Below are positions 50,344 to 60,913 of a stretch of 64,000 nt of DNA, one piece after another (position 1 is the stretch's first letter; each line of letters starts with the position of its first letter). Location of the stretch: NCBI GenBank assembly GCA_942493135.1, contig OW818684.1, forward strand, positions 4,836,001-4,900,000, read 5' to 3'. The translations under genes and the position numbers were made by a program. The stretch is from Planctellipticum sp942493135. Lineage in GTDB: Bacteria > Planctomycetota > Planctomycetia > Planctomycetales > Planctomycetaceae. Under the pieces are notes generated by a model that saw only the letters and a list, made by a program, of their open reading frames with translations, was not told the DNA's origin and did not search any database.

Positions 50344-50601
50344 CTATTCCGGCTTCTTCTCGGGCTCGGCAGGAGCGGCGGCTTCGCCTTCCGGTTTGGC
50401 TTCGGCGGGAGCGGCGGCTTCGCCTTCCTTCTTTTCGCCTTCGGCGGCGGCCGGCTCGCCACCCGGCGGGGTGGTCGGAGCGACGTGATCAGCGCCAGGC
50501 ATCGTGGTGACCGGCGGAGTGGTGGGCTTGGGGGCCTCGGCGGAGCAGCCAACCAAGGCGGTCACGATGGCCAACGACAGTGTGCAGGCAAGCGTCTTCA
50601 T
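50344..50601 (-). CDS. Small Ala/Pro/Glu-rich lipoprotein
   Basis: 85 residues: MKTLACTLSLAIVTALVG then the lipobox cysteine (VGCSAEAPK). The mature part is unstructured and repetitive (EGEAAAPAEAKPEGEAAAPA), with alternating charge. An abundant outer-membrane or periplasmic spacer protein is likely. A perfect terminator follows 30 bases beyond the stop, suggesting strong expression. Confidence 0.8.
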   Translation of the reverse strand: MKTLACTLSLAIVTALVGCSAEAPKPTTPPVTTMPGADHVAPTTPPGGEPAAAEGEKKEGEAAAPAEAKPEGEAAAPAEPEKKPE

Positions 50602-51287
50602 TACGAGCAGTCCTTCAAAAAACCAGATGTCCAGCGATTCACGGCAGCGTTCCCTGCCTTTCACCCATGTTGATCCATCAGACCGTCACTTTATTCCCGC
50701 GACTTGCCACGCGAAAGTCCCCGGTTCGCAATTTCGCTCCGTCGCCCCCGAATCGCCTCCCCCCGCCTTTTCGGTCGCGACAACCGACAGACTCGCCCGC
50801 GCCGCGAAATGCCCGAACCTATCCCGCCGAATGTGTCATCGCAGACAAAGTCGCAGTCAGGAGGCCTTGATTGGGGGCATCAGTCCTCGGCTTTCGCGGC
50901 GCAGTTGGCCGCTGGTCGAGAAGGCAACTCGGCGGCGTCCCGTCCCGGAGGAGGGAAATAACTGGCCGAGCAGCACTGGAATGAGGTCCCCCGGTAAGTC
51001 GGCCCTAACCCGCAGAGCAGTTCACCCTGGACCGGCCGAAGCGGACTTTACGACTACCTCCCTTCAAGACCCGAGAGGCCGTCATCTGATCAAAGGACAG
51101 CGACATGTCTTTGCAGGCAACTTATTCAGGTTCAAGCGGATTAAAACGACCGCCAACCCGCTTGGCAGACTCCAACTGCCGAATCAGCGCGCGACAGCCC
51201 CCGCCAATTCAGAAGCATCCATCTCGTGATCCAGTCCCCGCCGAAGCCCCCAAAAGCACCCTCGCAAAAAAATCTCTGACCAGTCGG
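50602..51287. other. Non-coding region before the 16S promoter
   Basis: About 690 bases with no ORF of coding character; it must hold the promoter of the lipoprotein gene at its left end. The rest shows no structure I can interpret. Confidence 0.4.
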
Positions 51288-51316
51288 TTGACGGTCGGGG
51301 GAGAGCCCTTTAAGAT
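51288..51316 (+). promoter_or_regulatory. 16S rRNA promoter
   Basis: TTGACG, 17 bases, TAAGAT, about 280 bases upstream of mature 16S. Best housekeeping-type match in this gap. Confidence 0.6.
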
Positions 51317-51411
51317 TCGCCCACCCAACGCGGGTCAGCCAGCCGCCGCGAAAAACAACTTGCAAACTACGGTCGTCAAACGACTTCGGAATGCGGGTCT
51401 GCGGCAAATGG

Positions 51412-51432
51412 TCTTGTTCTTTGACAATTTGG
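51412..51432 (+). promoter_or_regulatory. rRNA boxA-like antitermination site
   Basis: GTTCTTTGACAATTTGG resembles the boxA leader (TGCTCTTTAACA…) used by NusB/NusE on rRNA transcripts. It lies about 100 bases after the promoter and 165 before the 16S start. Confidence 0.6.
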
Positions 51433-51595
51433 TGGATCGGTTCTGAGTATTCAGCTGTCGTATTATGCGGTTGCTGGCCGTACAAACCGTCTGCAAAGAC
51501 CAAATCGCAACTTTTGTTGCGACCAACGTACGGCCGGCAGACAAACTCAGGTTGTCATGATCGCCGCGGCTTCGGCCAAGGCGTTTCGGAAACAA

Positions 51596-53135
<1,540 letters not shown>

Positions 53136-53262
53136 AGGATTCGGCTCGACCAGCCGGGATGGACCTGTGCCCCTCACGAGGCATGGGAGAATCCATCTGA
53201 CAGATAACTTTCGCCGCATAAAACGGCAGCACTCAGAACCATCCGCCATTTTGCATAACCGC

Positions 53263-53290
53263 AGCCCCGAAGAGTTCGCTCTTCGGGGCT
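53263..53290 (+). terminator. Terminator of the orphan 16S gene
   Basis: AGCCCCGAAGAG-TTCG-CTCTTCGGGGCT, a 12-bp stem with a UUCG tetraloop, about 130 bases after 16S and just before the 3' end of the converging HisA-like gene. It confirms that nothing else is in the rRNA operon. Confidence 0.85.
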
Positions 53291-53326
53291 GTTGGTGTTT
53301 CTACAGGCCCGCAATGCGCCGCGCCG

Positions 53327-54055
53327 TCAGCCAACATACGGAGCAACATCGGAGACCGACAATCGCCCGTCATGCAGCGCCGATGCCACCAGAACTTCGT
53401 CAACCTGCAAGTCGAACCAGTCCCTCAGATCCTCCACCGATCGAACACCACCTCCCGCCCACAAACTTCGAAGCCGATTGTCGCCGCGACACGCGCCGAC
53501 AGATCGCTGCGTCGAGCCTCCCCGGCCAGTCCCCACATCCGCCAGGTCGAGAATCAACAGTCGGTCGATCCCGCCGGCCAGGACTTCCGCAGCAATTTCG
53601 GCCACAGTCGCAGGCCAGTCCGGCGTGGCCAGCGGTCGACCGTTCTGCAGATCCAGACTGAACAGCAGCCGACTCTTCCAGGGCGCTTCGACAAACCCGG
53701 CGAGGAGCTCGGGGCTTTCCAGGCTTTCCAGGCCGAGAATCACGGTCTTAACCCCCGCTCCAAGCAACCGGTCCACATCCGCAGGCGTCTTCACGCCCGC
53801 ATCGACCGCCAGTCGAAAACCGGCTCGCGCCAGCTCCCGCATGTGGTTCAAATTTGGACGAGCATGGAGAATCGCATCCAGATCGGCGATGTAGAAGTCG
53901 CGAAAGCCGAAATGATCCGCCAGGCTCCGCGCAACGGCCAGCGGGGACGATTCCGCAGTCAGGCCGCTGACAATCGGCCGATACTCGTCCCGGCGACCGC
54001 CGATTCCGCGAACGACAACACCCTCCAGCAGGTCCAGAACCGGACGAACTCGCAT
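53327..54055 (-). CDS. HisA/HisF-family TIM-barrel protein
   Basis: 242 residues: RVRPVLDLLEGVVVRGIGGR (strand 1), FYIADLDAILHARPNLNHMR with the catalytic-type Asp, GFRLAVDAGVKTPADVDRLL, DRLLILDLADVGTGRGGSTQ and LWAGGGVRSVEDLR (phosphate loops GTG, GGG). The order fits HisA-like proteins, and planctomycetes have paralogues tied to methanopterin-type C1 metabolism. No his genes are adjacent, so I leave the substrate open. Confidence 0.75.
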   Translation of the reverse strand: MRVRPVLDLLEGVVVRGIGGRRDEYRPIVSGLTAESSPLAVARSLADHFGFRDFYIADLDAILHARPNLNHMRELARAGFRLAVDAGVKTPADVDRLLGAGVKTVILGLESLESPELLAGFVEAPWKSRLLFSLDLQNGRPLATPDWPATVAEIAAEVLAGGIDRLLILDLADVGTGRGGSTQRSVGACRGDNRLRSLWAGGGVRSVEDLRDWFDLQVDEVLVASALHDGRLSVSDVAPYVG

Positions 54056-54152
54056 GCTGCATCTCTAAAAGTCGTCTGGTGTGGTTCTTCGGTCGGGGCC
54101 AGAATGGACCTGCGTAAGTCCCAAAAGTTCACTCTGGAGTTGAGAGGATGAC

Positions 54153-55121
54153 ATGTCGCGCACCGCACCGCCACCGGCCAGCAGTCCGTGGCGCGGCTGG
54201 GCCGTGTCGCTGACGCTGAAATTCCTGACGACTTACCTCGTACTCTGTCTGATTGTTTTTGTCATTCAGCGGTCGCTGATCTATGCGCCGTCGCGAGCCC
54301 GGTCTCTGGCCGCGGTCGAAGCCCCCTTCGGCAGCGGTCGCTGCCACGACATCCGCTGCCGGACGGCCGACGGACTGCAGCTCAATGGCTGGCTGGTGCT
54401 GCGCGAGGGACACACAGCGCACGGTCCGGAAGTGGCGAAGAGCCTGGCCGATGGCACGCCCGTCATTCTGTATTTCGGCGGCAACGGTGGCCATCGCTCG
54501 CGCAGATCCCTTCCGGTGGGAACGTTGGCGTCAGTCGGCGCGCACGTGGTGATCTTCGATCATCGCGGCTACGGCGAAAACCCCGGACAGCCCAGCGAAA
54601 AACACCTCGCCGCCGACGCCCGGTCGATCTGGGACCGTTTGACCCAGAAGCTCGGCGTCCCGCCGCAGCGCATCGTCATCTACGGCGAATCACTGGGAGG
54701 AGGCGTCGCCGTCCGCCTGGCCTCGGAACTCTGTCGGGACGGCCAGCCGCCGGGCGGACTGATCGTCCAGTCGACATTCTCGTCCCTCGCCGACGCTGGC
54801 TCGGAGCTCTACTGGTTCCTCCCCGTCCAATGGCTGCTCGTCGACCGCTACGAATCGGCCAGGCACATCCCCTTTGTCTCCTGCCCGATTCTGCAGTTGC
54901 ACGGGCGCAACGATCGAATCGTACCGCTGCGCCTCGGACAGCGGCTGTTCGAGGCCGCTCCGCCAGAATCGACCAGCGGCCAGGCCAAGCGCCAGCTCAT
55001 CCTCGAACACGCCGACCACAACGATGTCTACGACGTCGAACGCGGTCTCGTTGCGGCTGAGCTCTCGCAGTTTCTGAAACAATCCGTTCCGGCAGCCGCG
55101 GCCGCGCAGCCCGGCAACTGA
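54153..55121 (+). CDS. Membrane-anchored alpha/beta hydrolase (BEM46-like)
   Basis: 322 residues. N-terminal TM helix (SLTLKFLTTYLVLCLIVFVI), then the fold: PVILYFGGNGGHRSRRS (oxyanion GGN), VVIFDHRGYGENPG, nucleophile elbow VIYGESLGGGVAVRLA, acid in LHGRNDRIVPLRLG, and His in LEHADHNDVYD. A serine hydrolase with unknown substrate. Divergent from the HisA-like gene. Confidence 0.85.
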   Translation: MSRTAPPPASSPWRGWAVSLTLKFLTTYLVLCLIVFVIQRSLIYAPSRARSLAAVEAPFGSGRCHDIRCRTADGLQLNGWLVLREGHTAHGPEVAKSLADGTPVILYFGGNGGHRSRRSLPVGTLASVGAHVVIFDHRGYGENPGQPSEKHLAADARSIWDRLTQKLGVPPQRIVIYGESLGGGVAVRLASELCRDGQPPGGLIVQSTFSSLADAGSELYWFLPVQWLLVDRYESARHIPFVSCPILQLHGRNDRIVPLRLGQRLFEAAPPESTSGQAKRQLILEHADHNDVYDVERGLVAAELSQFLKQSVPAAAAAQPGN

Positions 55122-55149
55122 CTCAACCGCCGTGATCGGCCGGCGCAGT

Positions 55150-55839
55150 TCAATCGAGCCGCTTCAGCTTGATGTTGCGGTACCAGCAGTCGCTGCCGTG
55201 GTCCTGCAGCCCGATGTAGCCAGCCCGCGGATGGTCTTTGTACGCCACGTCGAACTTGTGAGCGGAACCGTCAGCCCGCTTGTTGGGCTTGGGCCATTCG
55301 TCCAGATCCATCTGCGACACCTTCTCGCCGTTGACTTCGACCGCAATCCGGTTCCGGTCGCAGGTCACCTGCAGATGATTCCATTCCCCCGTCGGCTTCA
55401 TCGCGTTTTTCTGGATTGGGACCAGGTCGTAAATCGCCCCCGTGTGATGGAATCCAACGTCTTTCGAGTCATCAATGGCGATCTCAATACCGTTAAATCC
55501 GACATCCTTCCCCGGCCGGGGCTTCAACGGCGATGTCCGGACGAAGACGCCGCTGTTACAACCCGGCGTCAGCTTGAAGTCGAGAGCCAGCACAAAGTTT
55601 CCCACCGGCTGGTCATACACCAGCATGTAATCGCACGGATGAGGGTTGAGCGCCCCGCCCTGGACGTGTGAAGCCGGCAGCCGCTGCTCCTTGATCGTCA
55701 TCCAGTTCGCGGTCGTCCGACCGTCGAACAGCAGCTTCCATCCGTCCGACTTCTCCTGCTCGCTCAGCGTGTTCTCCGCAGCCAGCACGGGAACACAGAA
55801 CAGCATCAGCACGCAGGTCGTCGCAATTCGTCGCAGCAT
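55150..55839 (-). CDS. Secreted DUF1080 protein (3-keto-disaccharide hydrolase family)
   Basis: 229 residues from MLRRIATTCVLMLFCVPVLA at 55839 (an ATG at 55860 would overlap the enolase-family gene). LSEQEKSDGWKLLFDGRTTA then NW, FVLALDFKLTPGCNSGVFVR, GFNGIEIAIDD, and GEWNHLQVTCDRNRIAVEVN, AGYIGLQDHGSDCWYRNIKL: the concanavalin-like DUF1080 fold. Probably acts on sugars outside the cytoplasm. Cotranscribed with the enolase-superfamily gene. Confidence 0.9.
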   Translation of the reverse strand: MLRRIATTCVLMLFCVPVLAAENTLSEQEKSDGWKLLFDGRTTANWMTIKEQRLPASHVQGGALNPHPCDYMLVYDQPVGNFVLALDFKLTPGCNSGVFVRTSPLKPRPGKDVGFNGIEIAIDDSKDVGFHHTGAIYDLVPIQKNAMKPTGEWNHLQVTCDRNRIAVEVNGEKVSQMDLDEWPKPNKRADGSAHKFDVAYKDHPRAGYIGLQDHGSDCWYRNIKLKRLD

Positions 55840-55849
55840 GATCTTCGTC

Positions 55850-56980
55850 TCATAAGTCATGAATTCGCAGCGCATCCACGGCCGCCGCATCGACCTCGAT
55901 CCCCAGCCCATCACCTGCCGGAACGGCAATCTGACCCGCCACGACTGCGAGCGGCTCGCGCAACACGCTCTTCGTCAGAAACTGCGGCCCGTTGAGCGCC
56001 GCCGGGGTCTGCAGTCCGTAAGCCGCAAAGAGCGACACCGAGGCTGCCAGCGAAACATCCGGGTCAGTCAGACCGCTCCCCACGAAGATCAGGCCGTTCT
56101 GTTCCAGGTATTCGACCTGTCGGCGGGCTTCGCCGAGACCGCCAACTCGCGACACCTTGATCGCCGCACCGTCCAGCAGTCCGAGACGATGAAACTGCTC
56201 CAGCTCGACAACTGAGACAAGGCTTTCATCCATGAGAATCGGGAGCGCCCCCTGTTGCCGGAGCCGGGCAAAGCTGCTCAGTCGATTGGCCGGACAGGGC
56301 TGCTCGAAGAACGCGACGCCCAGGTCGGCGAACTGCGGCGCTGCCGCGAGCGCTTCCGCTTCGTCGTAACCGCCGTTCGCATCGACCCACAGGCCCGCCG
56401 CCGGCGCGAGCGAGCGAATCCGCCTCACGAGCTCGACGTCGTACTCTGGATCCGGTCCGACTTTGACATTGAAATGGCGATAGCCCCGCCCCACGGCCTC
56501 GTCGACCCGCTCGTCGACATCTACCAGCGACTGCGGATTCAGCGTCCAGCTCAGGTCGATAAACGCTCGATCGTTCCGGCCCCAGCGTTCGCGGGCCGTC
56601 TGTCGTGCGAGTTTCCCGTTCAGGTCGAACAACGCCAGATCCAGCCCCGCCTTACAGATGGGCTGCCCCGTCGAAAAGGACGGGGCGATCGCCGAATTCA
56701 TTCGCCGGTGCAACGCGTCGACGTCGAACGAATCCTGCCCGATCAGCTCCGGGGCCAGATACTCTCGAATCGTGCTGAGAACGGATTCCAGCGTCTCGTA
56801 GCTCCAGCGGGGAGACGGGACCGCTTCGCCCCAGCCGACCGTGCCGTCGCTGGCCGCAATCCGCACCAGCACCGCCGGTCGTCCGCGTGGACGCCCCCCG
56901 GCGTTTTCAAAGAACTTGAAGTTGCCCGCGACGGGATACAGCACCGGAACGGCTTCAATCTCAGCGATTGTAACGCCCAT
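55850..56980 (-). CDS. Enolase-superfamily (muconate-lactonising/epimerase-type) enzyme
   Basis: 376 residues. Capping domain then the barrel with KxK-type lysine in FNVKVGPDPEYDVELVRRIR, metal ligands WVDANGGYDEAEA, FFEQPCPANRL, ILMDESLVSVVE, and the opposite lysine in DGAAIKVSRVGG. The FVGSGLTDPDVSLAAS region follows. The two lysines point to a MenC/dipeptide-epimerase/MLE subgroup; the specific substrate is unclear. Confidence 0.85.
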   Translation of the reverse strand: MGVTIAEIEAVPVLYPVAGNFKFFENAGGRPRGRPAVLVRIAASDGTVGWGEAVPSPRWSYETLESVLSTIREYLAPELIGQDSFDVDALHRRMNSAIAPSFSTGQPICKAGLDLALFDLNGKLARQTARERWGRNDRAFIDLSWTLNPQSLVDVDERVDEAVGRGYRHFNVKVGPDPEYDVELVRRIRSLAPAAGLWVDANGGYDEAEALAAAPQFADLGVAFFEQPCPANRLSSFARLRQQGALPILMDESLVSVVELEQFHRLGLLDGAAIKVSRVGGLGEARRQVEYLEQNGLIFVGSGLTDPDVSLAASVSLFAAYGLQTPAALNGPQFLTKSVLREPLAVVAGQIAVPAGDGLGIEVDAAAVDALRIHDL

Positions 56981-57029
56981 CCCGCGACCTTCCCGTGAGG
57001 CGTGAAGTCGTACGAGACTGATTCAAAAA

Positions 57030-57071
57030 TACGCCCGAGTGGATTCGAACCACTGACCGACGGATTAGAAA
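57030..57071 (-). other. 3' part of a tRNA-Arg(TCT): island attachment repeat
   Basis: On the minus strand TTCTAATCCGT, CGGTC, AGTGG-TTCGAAT-CCACT and CGGGCGT-A: anticodon loop, variable loop, T arm and acceptor 3' strand of tRNA-Arg(TCT). There is no matching 5' half (the bases before the loop do not complete the anticodon stem). Such a fragment is the mark of an integrase crossover in a tRNA. The orientation means the full tRNA should lie to the right, beyond 64000. Confidence 0.75.
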
Positions 57072-57413
57072 TCAGGAGCAACCCCCAAAAAGCCACGGGG
57101 AAAACGCTGGTTTCGAATCAGTTACAGTATGGTTTACAGCACCTTCCGGGCGACACGCAATTGACGACCCTGCCTTGCATTCCATAGTGTCGGCTTGGTC
57201 GACCCTCCCAGAATCGCTTCGCCGCTCGCTGGCGTCAATCATCGCCGACTTTCTGGGAGGAAGTCGCTGAAGGCGGGCCGAACTCTCGCGACCTTTCCCG
57301 GCCTCGTTCTGGCTGTCGCAAAGGTTGTCGGTTCGGTTGTCGACGGCGCTTGCCGGTCGACGGAACTGGGATTCATGAAGCGTTGGGCATTCGCTCCCCA
57401 GAAAGGCAGCACT
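57072..57413. other. Non-coding start of the island
   Basis: About 340 bases between the tRNA fragment and the GYF gene, without a convincing gene. The GYF promoter should be here. Confidence 0.4.
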
Positions 57414-58085
57414 ATGGCGAACCAGTGGCAGATTCGGCAGGGACAGGCAATTCACGGGCCGTTCACCGACACTCAACTGCAGCAACTTTTCGAAGCGGGC
57501 CGAATCGACGCCGACACTCCGGTTCGCAATGGAGACAACTCGCCCTGGCAGAAAGCCGGAACCGTCCCCGCACTGTCTGCCAGCGTTCAATCGGAAAGCG
57601 GGTTAGCGTCCGATATTGATTCCATCGTCGACGAAGTTCTGGGCAACGTAACGCCGACTCCGTCCGCAAACCTTCCTGCCCCATCGGCAATGCCTCAAGG
57701 TTGGCACCACCCGGCCCGACCCGCACCGACCGCTCAACAGCCGGTAGTATCAACGCCCGCCCCCCAGAAAGCCGCCCCGCCTCCCCGTGCCAAACGAGAG
57801 ACGGAGACGGTCCCGAACTACGACGGCTTCCAGACTCTATCCGGCCTGTTCGCCATTCTTGGGGGGCTGTCGCTGATCTGCGTATTCATTTGGGCCGCCG
57901 ATCTTCTCGGGGATTCCGGCGGTGAAAGTGGCGTGCCGCGAGAGCTTCTCGTTCCAATCCTCGCGTCTGCGACGGTCCAGGCTCTCGGTTTCTTCGCGGT
58001 AGCCGCGGTGTTGTTCGGAATGCGTGACGCACTTCGCAGCCTGCGGCGAATATCGCTTGCACTTGAAAGGGACCGCACTCGGTAA
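57414..58085 (+). CDS. GYF-domain membrane protein
   Basis: 223 residues from MANQWQIRQGQAIHGPFTDT at 57414 (GAAAGGCAGCACT upstream). The GYF_2-type domain is W-x-I-R-x-G…GPF-x6-L…L-x-E-A-GRI…D-TPVRNG, residues 1-55; such domains read proline-rich partners. A Pro/Ala linker and two C-terminal TM helices follow (LSGLFAILGGLSLICVFIWA, LGFFAVAAVLFGMRDALRSL). It could be a membrane tether for the nuclease next door. Confidence 0.75.
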   Translation: MANQWQIRQGQAIHGPFTDTQLQQLFEAGRIDADTPVRNGDNSPWQKAGTVPALSASVQSESGLASDIDSIVDEVLGNVTPTPSANLPAPSAMPQGWHHPARPAPTAQQPVVSTPAPQKAAPPPRAKRETETVPNYDGFQTLSGLFAILGGLSLICVFIWAADLLGDSGGESGVPRELLVPILASATVQALGFFAVAAVLFGMRDALRSLRRISLALERDRTR

Positions 58086-58261
58086 ATTCAACGTGAACTT
58101 CAACGTGAACTCGGGGGCGTCGCTGCCGGTCTGGAGCAAAAACACGCGTGATTGCTGGGCATGCACTTCGATGCCGTGATATAAAACGGTACTGTTCGAA
58201 CGCTTGAACCGTCCCCACCAATATCGGATTCGTTCGCGGCTGATTGCGAGGAGCGTGTCAC

Positions 58262-60586
58262 ATGAAGCGAATCGTTGCAGACGTGAGGACTGGTCCGCAG
58301 ACAGTGGCAATTCTGTTGAGTCGAAGCGGAGATCGTTCCAACCTCTCTTTGGCAATTCGATTCCTCTCTCGACTTTGGGGCGGAAGATACGGGCAGTTAC
58401 TACCGGTCGACGGTTCTGTGCCGGACGACGCAACGCTACGTCAATTGGCGTTGTCGCGTCCGGACTTTGTCTACGGTGCTGACATCGACTTCGCAATCTG
58501 GGAGCCCTGCATCCGCGAATCCTGTCAGCCCCGCGGAATTGGGCCGCTACGGAAAGAGTTCGTCAACAGCATAAATGTCGGAATTGAAGACTTCGCTACA
58601 GATCGGGATTTGATCCGCTACGTACGAGAATCGGATGCACGTGCGTCGTCGACCCGAGTTCGCAAGAACTTCTTTGTGACAATTTCTCGTCAGAATCCTT
58701 TAGCAGAATACAGAGATGCCGTTTTCGGAGATTCGCCTTCACACGTTCATCAGGATTTCCTCCAGCACTCAGAGACTAAACTGGGACCGGAAGCGACATT
58801 CGAAGACATTTTGGAATTGCACACGGGAATTGCACAGCGTGCGGGACGAACTTGGCTCGACGTCGCTAATCATGGTCTAAGTGTCGCAGTCAATGGTCTT
58901 TTCGGAGTTCCGACCCTAATAGTAGTCTCCGATGCGTTACTTGACTTGTCTTTCTACTGGAACTTGCGAATGACATCGGACACGGGATGGCCGGTGCCGG
59001 TGTTCCCAATTCCCGAGGACGAACTGTCGAACCCGAATCTTCCCTCGGCCTTAGCGGCTTGGCTGGAAGTTGTGCAGCGGTTTACGCCGCGAAGCGATTT
59101 CTTACGAGTAGTTTCGTCTTCCGCAAAAGCGAATGTGCTGAAGACGTTTACCGATAGATTGATGGATGCTCTTCAGGAGACAGCCATTCGGACAATTGAC
59201 GTTGTTGCTTCGCATCCGGGAGGAATCGTCGCAACTCCGTATGAATCTGAGCTTCAACTGCAGATCGACGTCGTCGGACGCAATTGGCGACTTCATCCTC
59301 CGGTACCTACTATCTTTCAAGGGGGAAGAACGCGGTCCTTCGTCGTCGAATTCCTTAGAGATTCGACATCGCGACGTGCAATTGCAGAGCTAAAAGTTCC
59401 ACCTCGGCAGTCGTCTTTAGCGGTCCTGAATGCTCCTGGACCTATACGGTTTACTGAATGGCGGTTCGTGCCGGTCAGTCTTGGCGTGCACGGTCTCAGA
59501 TTGCGATGCACCGATGCAAAGGCCATTTCTCTCTATCGTCCGACTTCGTGCGAAATCCTCGAAGAATGCTTGAGGGCAAGCGGACTGGTCCCGGTCAAAG
59601 ACGAGAAGCGTCACGCGTACGTTCCTTTGCTACGGCGATTTGGTGGGCTTGAACGTGCCGCTGATGCCATGACCGGAGACTATCGTAAGGTGCTGCGGTG
59701 GCTTGTGAAACGGTCTGGTACTATTGGGGAAATGAAATCAAGCCAAATTGGAAGGAATGGAAAGCTCGCAAACGACTCTGAGCAAGCCGGGAATCCGGAA
59801 ATCCTTCGTCACCTTGATGAAGAGACTCAGAGGCTTGTGCGTCAGAGGCTGAGACGCAGACGGCTAGGAGTGTCCCCGGACTCAAGCGAAGTCGGAGCAC
59901 TCTTGGAGCTATGGGCGGACATGAGAATCGTGCGTCGATATTGGAACATGCCGAGATGTCCACAGTGCGGAAAGCAGAAGTCGGAGCAGACGTTGCGCCT
60001 GAACCGGCCGGTGCGTTGTTATTCCTGTGGAAGCCGAATTCGACTTCCTGAATCCATCAAGATTGGCTACCGACTGGACCGCGTCGTCAGGAACGGAATT
60101 CGTGAGGGAGTTCTTCCGGTTGTCTTGACGGCACGGTTTTTGAGACTTCTCACGTCGAAGGGGTTCCTGTGGTTACCTGGAGTGAAGTTTCAAGACGGTA
60201 CCCAGCGGAGCGATCTCGACATCGTTGCTTCCTGTGACGGTCATCTGTTTGTGGCAGAATGTAAAGATTTGGGCGACGTCGAACCTCAAGCGATTCAGTG
60301 GGACGAATTGGTGAGTCAGTTCATTCAGACCATCAAAGTAGCTGAGAAGGTGAGAGCATCAACGGTCGTATTCGCAACGCTATTGCCCGTCGTTCCAGAG
60401 CATGTGGTTCAGAGGTTTAGGGAGGTGGTACCTGAATCGCTTGGGATTCTAGTCTTGGATGGCAATGACTTGGAGAAGGGATACCGCGAAGTATCTGCCG
60501 GAAATAATTTAGAGCTGAAGCGGTATCTGAGCGTGTATGACTGCGTTCCGCGAAAAGAGTACGGAACGACCGCGAGTTTTAAATGA
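58262..60586 (+). CDS. Unrecognised protein with zinc ribbon and C-terminal PD-(D/E)XK nuclease
   Basis: 774 residues from the ATG at 58262 (GAGGAGCGTGTCAC upstream). The first 540 residues match no family I know (VAILLSRSGDRSNLSLAIRF, LRKEFVNSINVGIEDFATDR, RAGRTWLDVANHGLSVAVNG). At about 563-590 comes a zinc ribbon (CPQCGKQKSEQ, CYSCGSRI). The end has a nuclease core: RSDLDIVASCDGHLFVAECK gives D…ExK at about 650-666. Codon use is visibly more AT-rich than the core, a sign of transfer. It lies just ahead of a restriction-methylase, so a defence role is likely. A Mrr- or REase-type effector is the best guess. Confidence 0.7.
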   Translation: MKRIVADVRTGPQTVAILLSRSGDRSNLSLAIRFLSRLWGGRYGQLLPVDGSVPDDATLRQLALSRPDFVYGADIDFAIWEPCIRESCQPRGIGPLRKEFVNSINVGIEDFATDRDLIRYVRESDARASSTRVRKNFFVTISRQNPLAEYRDAVFGDSPSHVHQDFLQHSETKLGPEATFEDILELHTGIAQRAGRTWLDVANHGLSVAVNGLFGVPTLIVVSDALLDLSFYWNLRMTSDTGWPVPVFPIPEDELSNPNLPSALAAWLEVVQRFTPRSDFLRVVSSSAKANVLKTFTDRLMDALQETAIRTIDVVASHPGGIVATPYESELQLQIDVVGRNWRLHPPVPTIFQGGRTRSFVVEFLRDSTSRRAIAELKVPPRQSSLAVLNAPGPIRFTEWRFVPVSLGVHGLRLRCTDAKAISLYRPTSCEILEECLRASGLVPVKDEKRHAYVPLLRRFGGLERAADAMTGDYRKVLRWLVKRSGTIGEMKSSQIGRNGKLANDSEQAGNPEILRHLDEETQRLVRQRLRRRRLGVSPDSSEVGALLELWADMRIVRRYWNMPRCPQCGKQKSEQTLRLNRPVRCYSCGSRIRLPESIKIGYRLDRVVRNGIREGVLPVVLTARFLRLLTSKGFLWLPGVKFQDGTQRSDLDIVASCDGHLFVAECKDLGDVEPQAIQWDELVSQFIQTIKVAEKVRASTVVFATLLPVVPEHVVQRFREVVPESLGILVLDGNDLEKGYREVSAGNNLELKRYLSVYDCVPRKEYGTTASFK

Positions 60587-60913
60587 GGCTGACGGACGGT
60601 CACGAACCCGAAATGCACCGCGGAGTTGAACGGAACAACCGCCGGAGAATTCTGAACCGAGTCATCGGGACTCGGAGCGTTCTCCGCAGAGAAGTCTTGA
60701 AGTTCTGGCTTGGACTTGCCACGGCTCGGTCCATTTATTGCCCCCTGCAAGTTGTTTCAGATTGCGGCCCAAAGCGGCCAGTCGACCGCAGTTCGGTAGC
60801 GTCGCCGCGGACTCTCGAAGGAGCGAGGCTGTCGGCCTCGCGACTTCTCCCACCAGAATGTACACTTCCTGAGCCAACAGATATCCGGAAATCCTCGCTG
60901 GGGCGTTCGCCGC
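60587..60913. other. Gap before the restriction-methylase gene
   Basis: About 330 bases. The methylase frame is open back to about 60800 but has no ATG there. No other gene seen. Confidence 0.4.
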
